Shown here piece by piece: positions 39,574-53,239 of a DNA stretch of 64,000 nucleotides. The notes below the pieces were generated by a model, which had not been told where the DNA came from, made no database searches, and saw nothing but the letters and a program-made list of their open reading frames with translations. The first letter of the stretch is position 1, and every line of letters begins with the position of its first letter. Position numbers and translations under genes: made by a program. The DNA lies in assembly GCF_023856365.1 (NCBI RefSeq), contig NC_064542.1, forward strand, positions 24,026,127 to 24,090,126, written 5' to 3'. Origin of the DNA: Brienomyrus brachyistius (Eukaryota > Chordata > Actinopteri > Osteoglossiformes > Mormyridae).

Positions 39574-39680
39574 GGCCAGTGGAAAACCAACACCTTGAAG
39601 TACTGTACTTGTGCTACTTTCTCGAAGTACCAAAAGTACGGTACCTGGTGCGGTGGAAATGCACCCTTCAATTGACACTT
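39574..39680. mobile_element. Possible small inverted-repeat element
   Basis: CCAGTGGAAAACCAACACC on the left and GGTGCGGTGGAAATGCACC on the right, with GAAGTACTGTAC / GTACCAAAAGTACGGTAC words between, give a loose palindrome of about 105 bp. It resembles small non-autonomous DNA elements of fish, but the ends are not well defined. Confidence 0.3.
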
Positions 39681-42600
39681 CCAGAACTTTGCAGGCATAT
39701 GGAGGACAACGAAAGTGTAAAAATCTGAGTTATCTTGACAATGAACATAATACAACTGTGATACTTATTTCAGTTTGTTTGTGATGACAAAGCTGGGACA
39801 CTGTAGCGTGAAAAAATGGCAGCCGCAGGTTAATTCAAAACATGCACTGGAATAAAGAGTTACCTCATGCAACTTGGTCTCCAGTATTACTGAGAAACGC
39901 TGGACAGTGTTAGCGTGAAAGGATATTAGCCCACATTTTGTGGAGCTGATACTTAAGGATTTAGTGTGTCGGAAGATTCATTGTGTGTCATCTGGATGGC
40001 TGTAGTCACATTGTTCAGATCTTCAAGGCATGGGAGAAGGATTCTGATTGCTGCTGGATTTTCTATACTGCATTGTGTCTGTTAGCTTCCACTGCCACAC
40101 GCTCCATGTCCTCTGGAAATGTGTAGGAGAAGTTGCCTGTTCTGTTTTATTTATGGCATCCATTTCTGAGATACGGCATGCTTTTGGTGGAACATAACGA
40201 ACCATTCTGCAGTGATTTATTAAATGAACATAACAGCTTGATATAGCACTTATCCTGTGATGTTTCTTCCCCTGTTCCCTTCTGCTTTGCATCACGCCAT
40301 TATTTCTGGCAGAAACCAAGTGGTATTAAAGGTAAAAATAAAGTTTTGTCTGGATTCAGATTTGGTATGGATCTCATTAGTGTTACATACCAAAGTTTTG
40401 ACAGAGTATGAAAACATTCAAATTCGCAAAATATTTTATATTTCTTTGCAGTGACTATATTTGGAGTCTCGGCTTTTTGACAGGGTGAATTTCTTGGATG
40501 TGCTGTGTCATTAGATTGTTTCTAGAAGATTGACACTGTTTCTGCAGTGAGGTCCATACACAGTGAGCCAAGGTTGCGCTGTATTGCTCCACCCTAGTTA
40601 TCTGGGCTCAGCCTTGCTCAGCTTGGCTTGGCCTGGTTTGGCCTCCCCTCCATTTAAGTCTGTTCTCCTGTGCCTCTGCAGTGTCGTCTCATTAGCACAC
40701 AGCTCTCATATTGCCTCACTGCACTGTCACTGCAAGAAGAACAAAAAAAAAAAAACCTCAAGAAAGGCACCATAGTCAAGGCATGAACATGCATGAAGAT
40801 CAGCAGGCTCAACGGAGTGGGGGGGGGGCAGCGGGTGGTAAAGGCATCCTCTCGATGCTGTCGGTATCCGTCCGTCCTTATGAGAGGACGGCGGCGATGG
40901 AACGTAAGCAGCGAAGCGACGAGCGACACCCTGCATGCTGTGGCTTAACTCGCGATGAAGAGGTGTCGAGGAAGAGCAGGGCGTGGTTTTGTTTCTGGAG
41001 TCTGGTGAATCCGAGGACAGACTGTTTGTGCGACGCGCGCAGTCCCACGAGGACCGCTGCCCCATTTCGCTTTTCTTCATGCAGTACCTCAGCAGCTCCA
41101 CTAGGGGCACGTTTCGTATCAGCTACATGCAGATATCTGATGCCATTCAGGGTTCCTCATCATGGAGGCTGGCAACAGCCGCTGATATATTTTTTTAACC
41201 ACCTTTGAAGCGGATTGTAAACTTCTCATCCTACAGTTGTGTGTTTCGTATGGACTCAGCGGGTAAATTCGTGTGCAGATTGACATCAAACAGAGGCATT
41301 ATTGCTGAAAATGCCTTGTAAATATTAATAACAGGCTTCCAGCCTCCACCAGGGCCTAGATTCTGAAGCCTTTTCTTTAGCTTCTCACTCACTTCACTGC
41401 CCCCCCCTGAACGTACCAGTTACACTAAGCAAACAGTATGGAGCTGATGCCTTCAAAGTCTACTGAAAACAGAAATAAAATGAGCTGTTTCACAGAAACA
41501 ATCCTGTAAGCTACTTTGGTCAAAATTACCCTGTGGTATTATCATAACAAAAAGCAGCCAAAAGGTGCACATCTGGACTTGAATTTAATTCTGACTATTG
41601 GCAGATTACAAATAAAAAAAATAATAAACAGTCTGTTCTAGCTATGCTTAATTTGCCTATTAAAATATAGATAAAATATCCTTTAAATATCACTAGCTTA
41701 AAATACAAATTCAGATATCATCAGGTGTGTTATTACTAATTAGTTAAGAATAATAATAATCTGGCCATAATGCTGCTTAGTGGTGCTTACCATTCTGTGT
41801 GGCATCTGCACGCCTAATTTGGATGTGCACTGACAGAAACTGATAGGTGAGAAGTATTTAAGGACACGCGCCGTCTGACGGTTTCCAATGGATGTGCTCT
41901 GGATGTTAACACTACCGAAGCCAGACGACTGCATATGATATCCGCGGGGCGAACACAGCTCTCTGAAATCCGGGGAGCTTTTCCCCGGTCCGGCCTGGAT
42001 CATTTCCTTCTCAGAATGGATAGACAGGAGTGTGACTCAAGTGTCATCTAAGGAACAAAATAGATGGGGGGTATTTTAATCTGATATTGAAAGCGATGCA
42101 GTCCAAGGCGAGGCGTAACGTGATTTAATTTTGCACGCCTCCAGGCAGTTTTGTCTTCACTTAAAATAGCCCTAAATGGGAAAGGTCACGCATTACAATT
42201 AAGCCCCCCCCCCCCCCCCCAATACCCTGCGTATCTAGTCCAAGACACATAGTAGCCTAAGACTAACTGAGGAACGATTTGCTGAGGTTTTATTATTGTA
42301 AACCAGCATTGCTGTGTGTTTTTTTTATGAATTCGAATCACCTGCTAAGAGCAGAAGGCACCAACATTTGCATACTTGTATTAAAAATTTGACGACATAT
42401 ACATACATTACATTATGTGAGGATGATATGGAGATATTATGGCCTTGCATATGTAATAGTGGCATTATTGATTTTATCTCCCGCTCGCACGCACACACAG
42501 TCAGACACGCTGATAGGTCCATTAACATTTTTCTTTTTTTTGCACAAACACAACGCAGAAAGCTGACGTTAAGGGTTTGTCAAGCGTGCCGGGGGACGGA

Positions 42601-45487
42601 ACACTACAAAGACTGCGGTACTGGGGGGTAAATTGCTTACTGTTGCGGCAAAATCATTCCTGCCAATGAGAAGTCCACATCTTTACATGTATATCACATA
42701 TAAACGTGGGACGCGTTGGCTTACCTTTAATTTCATTCGAGTTTAAATGTGCATCGGCTTTTATTTAGATTTAACGGTCATACTCAGGATTGAAACAAAA
42801 TTTGTTTAAAAAAATTAAATGTGCAAAGGTGGCAGTTCCGCAGTGTAAGGAATTTCTTTCCATCATGCCAGGCTATTCAGACCAAAATGACACATTTAGG
42901 TGCTCTCTGATAAGGTGAATTGCTGTTGCTAAACATAATCAAGGAGCAGCACCCATCCGTTTTGCTTACTGTGCGTTATTCCCTGAATTCTATGTATTAT
43001 ATAATATCTAGAATAGGTACAGAGGTGAACTGAGAGACGGTTTCAATTGGAAGGAAAAAAAAGTGATCATTTTCAAATAAAACAATATTATTCTGACTGT
43101 CAGCCAACATTTTGCACAGCTTTGTCATAAAGGAAAAGACCTGCTACTGGCTGCCAACAGTGTGTATTCCCTGCATAAGTGATTCTTTGGAGCACAAACT
43201 ACAATCAGATATAAAGAAGTTGGTTGAAATGCATCATGATCCAGATGGCAGTTTCTTGGCTTTTTAGATGTGCTGTCATGCTACGTCTTTGCGTGGGGAT
43301 GCTACCAAACCGCATCTGATGCGTGATCGAAGCCATCCACATGGGCTGGGACTCTATATCTCAAGCTAAGCTCTTCCAGAGTACTGGGAGGGAATCACTC
43401 CCCCCTCCCCCCCCCCACAAAAAAATAAAATATGTTGGGTGCTGGCAGCATCCCAGATTGCTTCTTTGTTCCACTGGGGCTTGTCGGAAACCAAAACCAT
43501 AAGTGAGATGCAGGGGTTTTCATTTGAGGTAGTAATGATGGGGAACTTAGGAAGGCTGGGGCCAAGAGTGTGGCCCCTGGGGGCCGACAGATTAGCCCCC
43601 GGGGGTCATGATGGTGCAGTGCAGAGCTACGCCTTCTGGTTGCATTTCATTTCCTGGACACTATGAGTGTGGTCAGGAAGGGTGATGGACTCGCACAGCT
43701 CGACTCAGCAAGTGGTGTGCATGTTTTCAGGTCGAGCACCTCGCCACTGAGGTGCTACTGGGCAAACTACTGACCGAGAATAAGCTCTTCTGAGGGGTAA
43801 ATGCTTAGCGTGTGTTTACCACTGTGATACCCATCTAACACCCCGCATAACTACCACCGGAGACATTCACCGTGGAGTAAACGTCTGTTGTCGGTGAACC
43901 ACAGGTTCCATGTCAATTTGATTAACAGTCAAGTACCCAAAAATCGAATTTTGGCATAATTTAAGGGAACACAAAGAAGGTGAAAGGGAGAGAAATTCCC
44001 ATCAGAGTCAAAACTGGCCTGGTTTTCATAGTCAGGGGTGGATTCATTGATTGTTTACATTATGGTCTTCAACTCTTACTTGGATTTGTCTGAAATGTAG
44101 CTAATGGCGCAGGTTACTGAAGCATGAGAATCAAAGACCTTCGTATGTGTCATACAGCATCTTTTTACAGAGTCAGAGACTCGGAATGTGTCAGTAACAC
44201 GTAATGGCTGGAAGAGCTGTTTTTCAGGAAAGGTGCACAAATAACGCTTTAATAATGTAAAAAGGCCTTATGTTTTATTCATGCCATATCTTACCATGAG
44301 AGTTTTCCAGCTAAATGTGGAGTATAATATAATTGTATTATATGCATAGCATACATAGTAAGCCTGACTTTCAAGTGACTGCAGGATATATAAAAATATA
44401 ATGCAAGATACTACTTTGCTTTCTGCCTGTCAATATTGAATTTGTACAATGCAGTGCATATTTGGAGGGAAAAGCCTTACAGTGTAATTAATGTCAAAAA
44501 TAATTGAAAGTTGCTATAAAATTCTTGGGAATGCTTACGCCAAACAAATCAAATGTCCCACGGTACATCAGGCAGAGAGGTAGGCATCGAAGTCATCTCC
44601 CTTTGTCATTTTTTGCCTCGCAATTAATAAAATTACTGTCCAACGGGAAAATGCTCCGCAGCTTCAGTAAACCTTCATGTGACGTTCTGCTGAGCTGGAG
44701 CAGCGAGTAATGGGAGAGGAAGGGGCTTTGCTGCTTTGAAGAGGACTTCAGAATTAAATATACACCATTTACTCCTTTGAGGTGATAAATAGTATTGCAG
44801 GTGTGTTTGGCAGGGGCAGGAAGATCAGTTCAAAGGAAACGGAGGCAGAAACCCCCCCAGGGAGTCACCAGGTCACTGCTGATGGCTGCGTATGAATTAC
44901 AGGTAACAGCTCAGTTCTTCCAATCCCAGTTTTATTTTGTTATTTTTTTAAACCAACAGCAGGAAGGTTGAGCCAGTTAGTGTTTTTTTATTTATATTTT
45001 TCTACCATTTATGATCTTTTTTCTCTCCCCCAATTTCTATTAAAGACAAATCTGCAGTGTTGGGTCCTTTAATCTTTCCCTCTCGTGTCCCTGTGCAGTT
45101 CTGCCATCGGTCATCCTGTCACTTAGCTAATGGTGTGTGTCCCCTCTCCCGGCTTTTTACATGCGCCCGCCCCGCGTTACTGGATCCTCCAGGTTTTTAA
45201 ACACCCGCATGGCAGATGGTTATTTGGCTGCAACATTCTGCAGTCTGCTGTTTATGCTAAAAAAAAAGAACAAAGGCAAACAACAAAAAAATAAAATTTG
45301 GCTCCGCCGCACGAGTAAGCATCCTGAGTCTCTTGTGGTGGATTTCACCGTAGCTGAACGGTGGACTGGGCCACCCTGAGGAAGAGAGAAGGTGTTAATG
45401 AAGGAAGTTCTTCTTGTAAAATCCGGCCTGATGTTTCTCTCCTGATCCTTGGATGGAGGTGACTTTGTACGTGTGTAACTTTTTGCA

Positions 45488-46141
45488 TGGGCGCATTCAC
45501 ACTGCAGTTCCGGAACCTGGCCCCGGTTTACAAGTCCCTGGGCTGTCTCTACATGGAACTTTTGTAGCTCCTGGCCACTTTCATGTGTTGCTTTCGCACA
45601 GCACAACAGGAACTGGGACCTGTTAAATAAGCATGAAAGTTCATAGGTGAAACATTGCACATAACTTCATAAGAAACTGTACCACCACACAGAAACAATG
45701 TAGGATGAATAACGTTCTGTTTGTTATTTATTGGGGGGATTGATGGCCAGTACCAGCGAAACTTGCAGAAATATGGAGATGCAAGCAAAAAAAATCATTA
45801 ATTGATGCATTAAATGTAATTGGGATACAAAAATTATTCCATCTGTTCAATTTTTGCTGTACTGTATCTCTTTTTATGCACTTCCGCGTAAATCCAAGTT
45901 AATGCAACTGCCTGTGGTCAACCAATCATCACACTACCGCTGTAAGCACCACCCCTGTAGTACAGTACGTCTTAGAACTTAATGTACGTACTTACCTTGG
46001 ACTAGGTACTAAAAATTGGCTGTGGACCTGCCTCAGAGGAACTACAATTGGGCCGAGTTCCTTCAGTACAAACATGACAAAAGTTCAGGGTTCTTTAAAA
46101 AGGTTCTGGTTCTAGAAATAAGTTCCAGTGGGGTGAAAGTG
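45488..46141. mobile_element. Possible MITE with diverged inverted ends
   Basis: The left end CATTCACACTGCAGTTCCGG and the complement of the right end CACTTTCACCCCACTGGAAC share a CA-rich start and a following GGAAC. Both ends are followed by GGAAC/GTTCC-rich sequence. The interior has GGTACT/AGTACC-type words and no coding capacity. Limits are approximate. Confidence 0.35.
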
Positions 46142-46352
46142 TCTTCTATAGAGCAGCATGTAGGTCTGATTTGTGTGGATATAGACTGAGTGGCCATTAG
46201 GAAGACGGAACCAGCAAATCACGTGGCTACAACTGAATACATGCTGCATGCAGACAGGGTCAAAAAGTGCAGTTACTGTTTGGCTAAGCATTACAGTGAG
46301 AGTGACCACCTCATCCATGTCTGTGGGGACGCCTGGTCTTAAAGGAACGTCT

Positions 46353-46642
46353 TAGGAGGAGAGGTTAGCTGAACTGAATCTGTTTAGCCCCAAGCAAAGG
46401 AGACTAAGGGGGGACATGATCCAGGTATATAAGATTCTAACAGGTCTGGAAGCCGTTCAGCCAAATGGCTGCTTCAATATTAGTTTAAATACTAGAAGTT
46501 GTGGCCATTAGTGGAAATTAGCGGGAGAACATTTAAAAATGAATTTGAGGAAGCACTTCTTTACACAGCGAGTAGTTAGAGTATGGAATAGTCTTCCTGT
46601 TAGTGTAACGCAAGCTGAAACCCTGGGTTCCTTTAAATCCGT
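46353..46642 (+). pseudogene. LINE ORF2 C-terminal relic
   Basis: About 95 codons stay in one frame apart from an in-frame TAG at 46509-46511, located where relatives have a sense codon before WKL. The frame is then broken by the MITE at 46643. No reverse transcriptase catalytic block remains, so the relic cannot be active. Confidence 0.65.
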
Positions 46643-46815
46643 GGCCTGAACTACGAAGCGGAGTTACTGGCTTATCGGGGTAACTTGTCGGATTTAAGGT
46701 ACCACAGTTTAAATGGACCTCATTTTGCTCACTTACCCCACTCATTTTACCCAGACTACCTTAAATCTGACAAGTTACACCGATAAGTCAGTAACCCCAC
46801 CTCATAGTACAGGCC
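46643..46815. mobile_element. 173-bp MITE with 59-bp inverted repeats, nested in the LINE
   Basis: Left arm 46643-46701 (GGCCTGAACTACGAAGCGGA ...) and right arm 46757-46815 match as inverted repeats over 59 bp with eight mismatches. They leave a 55-bp loop. The element interrupts the LINE between TCCTTTAAATCC and GGTAGATAAGATT. No target duplication could be established with confidence. The near-hairpin structure and lack of coding sequence fit a non-autonomous DNA transposon. I recall the GGCCTG.ACTACGAAGC end from other fish sequences but do not assign a superfamily. Confidence 0.8.
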
Positions 46816-49800
46816 CCAGGGGTAGATAAGATTTGAACAACTCTGAGCAAATGAGCTTGATGGGCCGAATGGCCTCTCGTTTGTAAATTTCTTATGTTCT
46901 TATGACTCTATGAGCTAGGAAAGGGTTTGCAAACTATCATTTCAATAAAAAAGACCTGGATTTACAGTAGCACTGAGTTCTGGCTGTGTGCTGATTTGTC
47001 CGTCTCCTGTAATCATGCATGTGTCAGTAATGTTAATGTGAAACAGCTTGATGAGTCTTTCAATAATTGAAACAAACCAGGAAAAGCACAAGAATTGAAC
47101 TAATTAGCCAAACACAGGAGCCCTTCAGTTTTAAAATAGTTTGTAAAACCTGAAGTAGCTCATAGAATCCCCCCCCGACATGGATTAGGTCGTCACCCTA
47201 ATTAGAGTGGCTGTGATACATGACCGAGGCAATTTTAAAATTGGTGTGGTTGGTGGAGTTAGACCTGGTACTTAGAGTTTACAAAGAATGGTGTGATAAA
47301 CAAAAAAGATGCCAGTCAGTGGCATTTCTGCAGCCCTTCTTAATGACGGAAGTCGGAGGAGAATGACCAGGGCCATCAAAGGTAAGAGGAAGGGCTGCAG
47401 TACAGAAATAACAGCCAACAGTGGGGCCAGAGGGACATTTCCTTACAGGTTGCAGTTAAAGGCACTTTTTTAAAGTGTTTTCCTTGGTTAATATTTAATA
47501 GCTACACTAAATGTCTCCTTTTCAACACATTTTCATTTTAATCTGCTTTTGCACGTAGGCTTCTGTTAGTCATAAATTTGACAACCTGTGACAGCCCCCT
47601 GTCCCATCCATATAAAACATTTAAATTAGCGTACTATTTATATGGTTTTATTAATAAAAGAGACGTCCAAACATCTAGCATTCTTTATACAAAAATGCTA
47701 ACTTTTAGTAGCTCCCCCACAGGGCATGTAGCCCTTTAAATCGCAGTGTTTGCTGAAAGATAATTTCAAACCTTAAAATTTTATGGTCAGACTCCATCTA
47801 GAATTATATGCATTCTATATTTCATCAACATATTACTAACCCAGTAAGCTTATATACAGATATTTATAGCATTTTGTCTGTAGTGCAGAGCACCATGGTT
47901 TTAGCTCAGACCTAGTTAATAGTAAAAGATTTATGCATTAAACTGTGTAAAACATAAGTGCATGAGAACTTATAGTTCAGGGTATTCAGGGTGACCCAAG
48001 ACTATATACTATGCGTGCATCTAAATGTCTTTTTATTTTATTTCTTTTCAAAACAAAAGTAGCAAAAACTAAGATGTATCAAATCTCTCAAGCGTTTTTT
48101 ACTAATAGCTGAACAATCCAAAATGTTTGTCACGTCATGTGGCGTCTCCTGAACATGCACCGTCTAAGACTTCCAGCAATAAAACAACACAATTTCGAAT
48201 GCAGGTGTCAGTAGATGCTTGGTTGGCAGTAACAGAATGCTGTCATGTTCTTTTTAAAATTTCAACAATCTCTCGGGACTCGCAAAACACGCTTTCAGCA
48301 ATCAAAGTATAGGACAGTCATCAGGCGGATTATATCGACCGTAGTCTTAATAAGCCTCTCATTCAGTTGGGTACTTTTAAACATTAGCTACGGATTCGTA
48401 CGCGTTCGGCATTTTAAAAAAATGCCACTCGTTGAGAATGCAGCTTGCCGACGATGCAGTTTAGGTATCGATTGAAGGGGATTCAATACATCAAGCTAAT
48501 TTGATTGTCGGAGCACCAGGAAATGAGCTGAAACACGAGTCAGTAAACAGTGTGGCCCACTGCTTTCATGCACCTGTTTTCCTAGCAAACAAACAGTGCT
48601 GGCCTGTTACCAGCCGCTGCCATCGTCACTTTGGTTACGTGGGGCTGCTGTTTCCGGCTGATCTCTTTTACTCAACCAACAGCTAAAGTGGTCAGTAAAC
48701 ACTGGACATTTTCCCTGCTTTCATTTCCACATTTTAGAAAGAAAGACAAAGAAGTCATGGGAATGTAATGAGCCGCACGTTTCTATCGTAACATACTCAG
48801 CCCTTGTCTGCTCTCACTGGACAACCTTTGCTGTCATTACAGCAGAAGCGATGTCGCTTCATCCATACACAACAAGATTGGCCTCCATGGCTGTGGGCAG
48901 GCCCGACCCAAGGTGTCTATAGAATGCCACCCCCTCAAGAAGATCAGAGAAGCCGTCTTTACAGGCCTGTGCTCCTTTTGGCAGTGTCATCCAAAGGACA
49001 CCTGTGACTGAAGTCCATGAGGTTCCTTGTTATCTCAACCAATCAGTGGAATTGACCGCCCGCCAGTGTGGGTTGGCAAGACGTAGGACTTTGTGGTTAG
49101 CAAGTCACAGACAGCTTCCACCAGACCAGGTCCTTTCAGATAGTAAGGGTAAGCAGCTCTGTGAAATTTGGGTGGCCCACTGGTGAGCTCAGGTGAATAT
49201 GTAGATTGTGGGCTGGCATACAAGTCCTACAATGTACCAAGACCTCTTGGAGACCACACACAGGGTCATGGGAAGAGCGTCAGCATCTGCAGACTTGTCT
49301 GTCTTAGTGTCTAAGGTGGACTCTTGTACTGAAAGGCTGTACTGAAGCGTCAGACAGGAGAAGCAAAAGATGTATGTTAGAAATAGCCAGGGGCTCCTCA
49401 ATCCTTCTTGGAGCTGCATCACTTGGTATGGAATCCAGATACTATCCCCATCCTGCCAGATACCCAAATCCAGTTCCACTTTCCGCCTTCCTGTGGGCTG
49501 AAAGGATCCACCAATCTGCCTTTATATTGGCAGCCAAAGAAAAACTGATAAAATCACTGGATTTTGGAAAATAATACTGCAGATTCTGGGTCAATTGTAA
49601 GAACTATTTGTTCAGTTACTATTTGTTCAGTATATTAACATGTAAATAATGCCTCTTTTCTGCATTAAGAAATGAGTGGTTGGGGTGTAATTACTTTTTG
49701 TAGCCGGTATATTAGAACAGGGAATAAAAGGGAAGGGTATTTAGGGGATAAAAAGCAAGTTTCTCTCTATATAAATTCTTCAAGCAGCTCTGAAATGTGT

Positions 49801-50889
49801 CCCGGTCATGTAGCGGGCTCGCTAAAGGAGAGCCAAACCAGATTACGTCACTGGATGGATCTGACATCATCTAGCTCATGGTATTTTCCAGTTAGCAGGA
49901 GTAATAAAATACTACATACAGTATGTCATCAGCTCTTATAATACAGCACAAGGCCACTGCCAAAGAAACACTGACGCACAAAGCACTTGCTGACTTTATT
50001 AAACATTAACATGGCATGGAGAGAGAAGGTTAACCGTTGATGAACGTGAACAACTCGGAATGAAATGCAAGAGTGGTGTTTGGAGCGTGAGCGTATAACG
50101 CTGCGGCGTGGCTCATGCCGTCTTTGGGGTCTCGTGTGATCGATGTCTGTGCTTCAGCGAAATGATCCTCCCATTTATCACCACTCTCATGCTCCAATAG
50201 GCACCCTTCAGAACAAAGGAGCCCAGGGGGCTCCACGCAAGTTCAGCCGCGTTAGCGTGGAGTTACACTCGTCGAGGAAGCACTTATATCCTGCTCTCCC
50301 TCGTGTTTTTCAGCCTTGGCATGAACGCTGTCCTTTAAGACACGAGGGCGTGCACATCCGCTCGGTCACATCTCAGATGTGGGCGTCTCCATTCATAGAG
50401 AAGGGGGGGGGGGGGGGGGGAGAAGGGGAGCTCAGCGGTCGCCGCGGCGACCAGGCATTTGCTGACATGTGGGACCGGAGAGGTCTAGATGACGCAGAGA
50501 AACTGTGGAGTTAACGGTGTGGCAAGGCAGAGCACTGCGTGACATCGTGTCGTAATTCCAAGTGTAGCTTTAAGAGATTGACTGTCCGTTTAACTAGTTA
50601 ATTTTGTTTTCATTGTTTCTCTTGAAACTGACATAGCCCTGTCTCTTTAGGGTTAAAAAGATTCAAGGAAAGTTGAATTAAGGAAAGTAGGGAAAACATG
50701 ACTTAAGAAAATGCTGAAGGGTTATTATTACTCATTTCTGACTTACAAGATGAAGCCCATCCTGTGGAAAGACCTTAATCCTCATAGAATATCTTGGTAT
50801 TTTTGCAGGAAACCATCCTTAGATAAGCTGAAGCACTGCAGCAGAAACAAAAATGCTAACACTACTTAAAGCTGTCATCTGTAATGTAT

Positions 50890-51125
50890 GACAGATACCT
50901 TCATAATGCATTATAATGATCAGTATAAGAATTAAGGATGTTTTGTACTGCATTATGAAGGTATCTAAAGTGCATTATAGATGAGAGCTTCATAAAGCAT
51001 AAGTAATGCATAATGAACATGGCTATGATGTGTTGAGCCTTTTTATAAATATCTATAGCCATGTTCATAATGCTTTATGAATGCATTATAATGTGTTATG
51101 GATGTGTTCATAGTTTCTTATAGAC
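50890..51125. mobile_element. A/T-rich palindromic element, copy 2
   Basis: ACAGATACCTTCATAATGCA, CATTATGAAGGTATCTAAAG, GAGCCTTTTTATAAATATCT and TAATGCTTTATGAATGCATT reproduce the vocabulary and order of the element at 25562-25873. Its left half is shorter and more diverged. Confidence 0.55.
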
Positions 51126-53239
51126 ATAGCATTCACATAAAATGTTACCACAAAAATCAGTCTGAAATTCTGTGACCCATTATTAACCCAAAACAAAAAG
51201 TGAGCAGGAAATTGAGATTTAAATACACAGGAAAAAAAACTTGTTCATTATTCACACTTGCTTATGATCAAATGATGATGATGACAAGTTACTTAATCTC
51301 ACTCCATTTTTGTCTTAAAGTGACTGTAAATGTCTTGCAATTAGTGTAAATATCAGAAAACACAAACTAATCACTGCACCTTTTCATTATCTGGTTCTTG
51401 CGAATTCTAATAACACAACAAAAATGCGACAGGTCCATGCTAATGAATCAGACAAGGCTGAAATTACCTGCTGTAAATTCAAGTCTGTTGGGAAATATTA
51501 ATAGCATTAATTTATCTGTCAGTCAATACAGTAGAGAGTGGATTCTACAAGAGATTAGTCCCTTGTGTGATTTCCCGAACATGTAACACACTAAGCCTAT
51601 CAAAAGGGCAGTGTTTCTCTGAGCACAGCTAAATGATCGTACTCCTCTCCAAGCACGATGGGGGGGGGGGGGGCATCTAGACCCTAATTAGCTTGCAGTG
51701 TCAGAGAAAAACAACATGCAAGGGCCACAGCAATAGGATAGTCTGTGGCAGATGCTGAGATGAGCCTATTGCACATTCCACTGTAATGCAGGCAATCCCA
51801 TTGATTGGTCATTGTCATTACTCATTTTCCCCAAGAAAAATAAACATTCTTTATACTTTATACCTAGGTAATGGCAGTGGATTATGTTGTAGGAATATAT
51901 TATTAAACGGGCATACATAAAAATAAGTATATTTAACTATGCAACTGTATTAATGTACCTATGAAATCAAAGCAGATATCTTGCGGAAGTCATACAAATA
52001 TCAACCAATGCTGACGTAGTTTTTACCTGGTTACATGAATACAGAATCCTCAGTCTCCCAGATCTTTTTTGCCTGGGTTTCAGTCATATTAGCTTTAATA
52101 TTTATGATTTAATAATTGCCTTTGATGTCTGAAAATTAGTTTTGCCTTGTTCCAAATATAAAAACAAACATGATAAAGGTCAATCAAACATTGTATTGAA
52201 CTCCTAAGGGTTGTGTTCAAAAAGATTGCTTAGTATCATTAGAGCAAAATTATTTAATTTAACCTTGAAAATATGTGTCTTTGGTTTTAGTCGTCCTCTG
52301 GTTTTGATTTGTTTTTTTTCGACAACTATATCTAGATTGTCCCCAGATTAAATACAGCCTTCGCTTTGCTTAGAGCTTCTGTAGAGGAGCCCATTTCTCT
52401 CTGGCTGTTTAAACCGTGGCAATTGTCCCATACGGCCACACTATACTATCTTTAAAGTTACCTATGCAAGTGTAATTATTTTAAGCCTGGTACAGCTAAT
52501 TCAGGCATACAGTGCTAGGTGTTTAAGTGGGTCATTTATTCAGCCTAAATAATTCTTTGCGTGAAAAGTGACAGAAGTGTTGCTTCTGTTGTAGCCACTA
52601 TGAATTTTTTTTGTTCCGCTTTCGCAGTGAACTGCGGATCTGTCTTTTCTGTTACATTTTCCACTAGGAAATAGTATTTGTACATGCGACATTCGGCATT
52701 TCCGCCACACCCTTAAATATATATAACGGATCACAGGGGCCACTTTTGAACACTGAAGGCTGCAGTTCAGTTCAAAGTACCTTAGCAGAGGCGTCAAATC
52801 AACTTCTTACGGCAAAGTGCATGAGTCAAGTTGCCGGAAGAGCAGGAGTTGCTGGAAGCACTTCTGTGATGTCATCAGTTCGCGATGGGCCCCTAGCCTC
52901 AGCTATCACCGGCTCTCAGTGGAGATCAGGCATGATTTTAAGGCGATCTTCATAGTCAGCGCAGGAGAAAACAAGCATTTCCCTAGTAGAGCTGATACGT
53001 CGCTCAATCCTACATTTGTCTGCTCCTCACACCTCAGTAGTGGTTCCTTTTTTTGTTTTGGCACAGTTCAGCCCAGTCTGCTATTTTCTGAGGCCAAATG
53101 GCTTCTTTAAATGCTGTCGCAGTCCACAGAAGTGCTGAATTTCATAGAAAACCACTGCAGAAGGAAGTCAGGCAGGCAGGCAGATGAGAGAAGGTCCTCC
53201 TTGTTAATGAGGCTCTCCGGCAAAGCCCAGCCCGCTCCG

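Larger units (their letters stand above)
46345..46905 (+). mobile_element. 3' end of a CR1/L2-like non-LTR retrotransposon, split by a MITE
   Basis: The + strand reads as the C-terminal tail of a LINE polymerase protein: RRLRGDMIQVYKILTG, then about 30 residues later GEHLKMNLRKHFFTQRV and VRVWNSLPVSV, then TLGSFKS. This order is typical of the end of CR1/L2-type ORF2. After the insertion at 46643-46815 the 3' UTR resumes (GTAGATAAGATTTGAACAAC, GAGCTTGATGGGCCGAATGG) and ends in the TTTCTTATGTTCTTA tail near 46901. The element is heavily 5' truncated, as is usual for LINE copies. Confidence 0.75.

Noticed and set aside
40711..41208. 165-residue plus frame and 127-residue minus frame in a CpG-rich pocket
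   Set aside because: No recognisable domain, mutually overlapping, mixed composition, no convincing exon boundaries.
48780..49575. Relatively GC-rich stretch with several overlapping short frames
   Set aside because: I looked for retroelement or exon blocks on both strands and could not identify any conserved motif.
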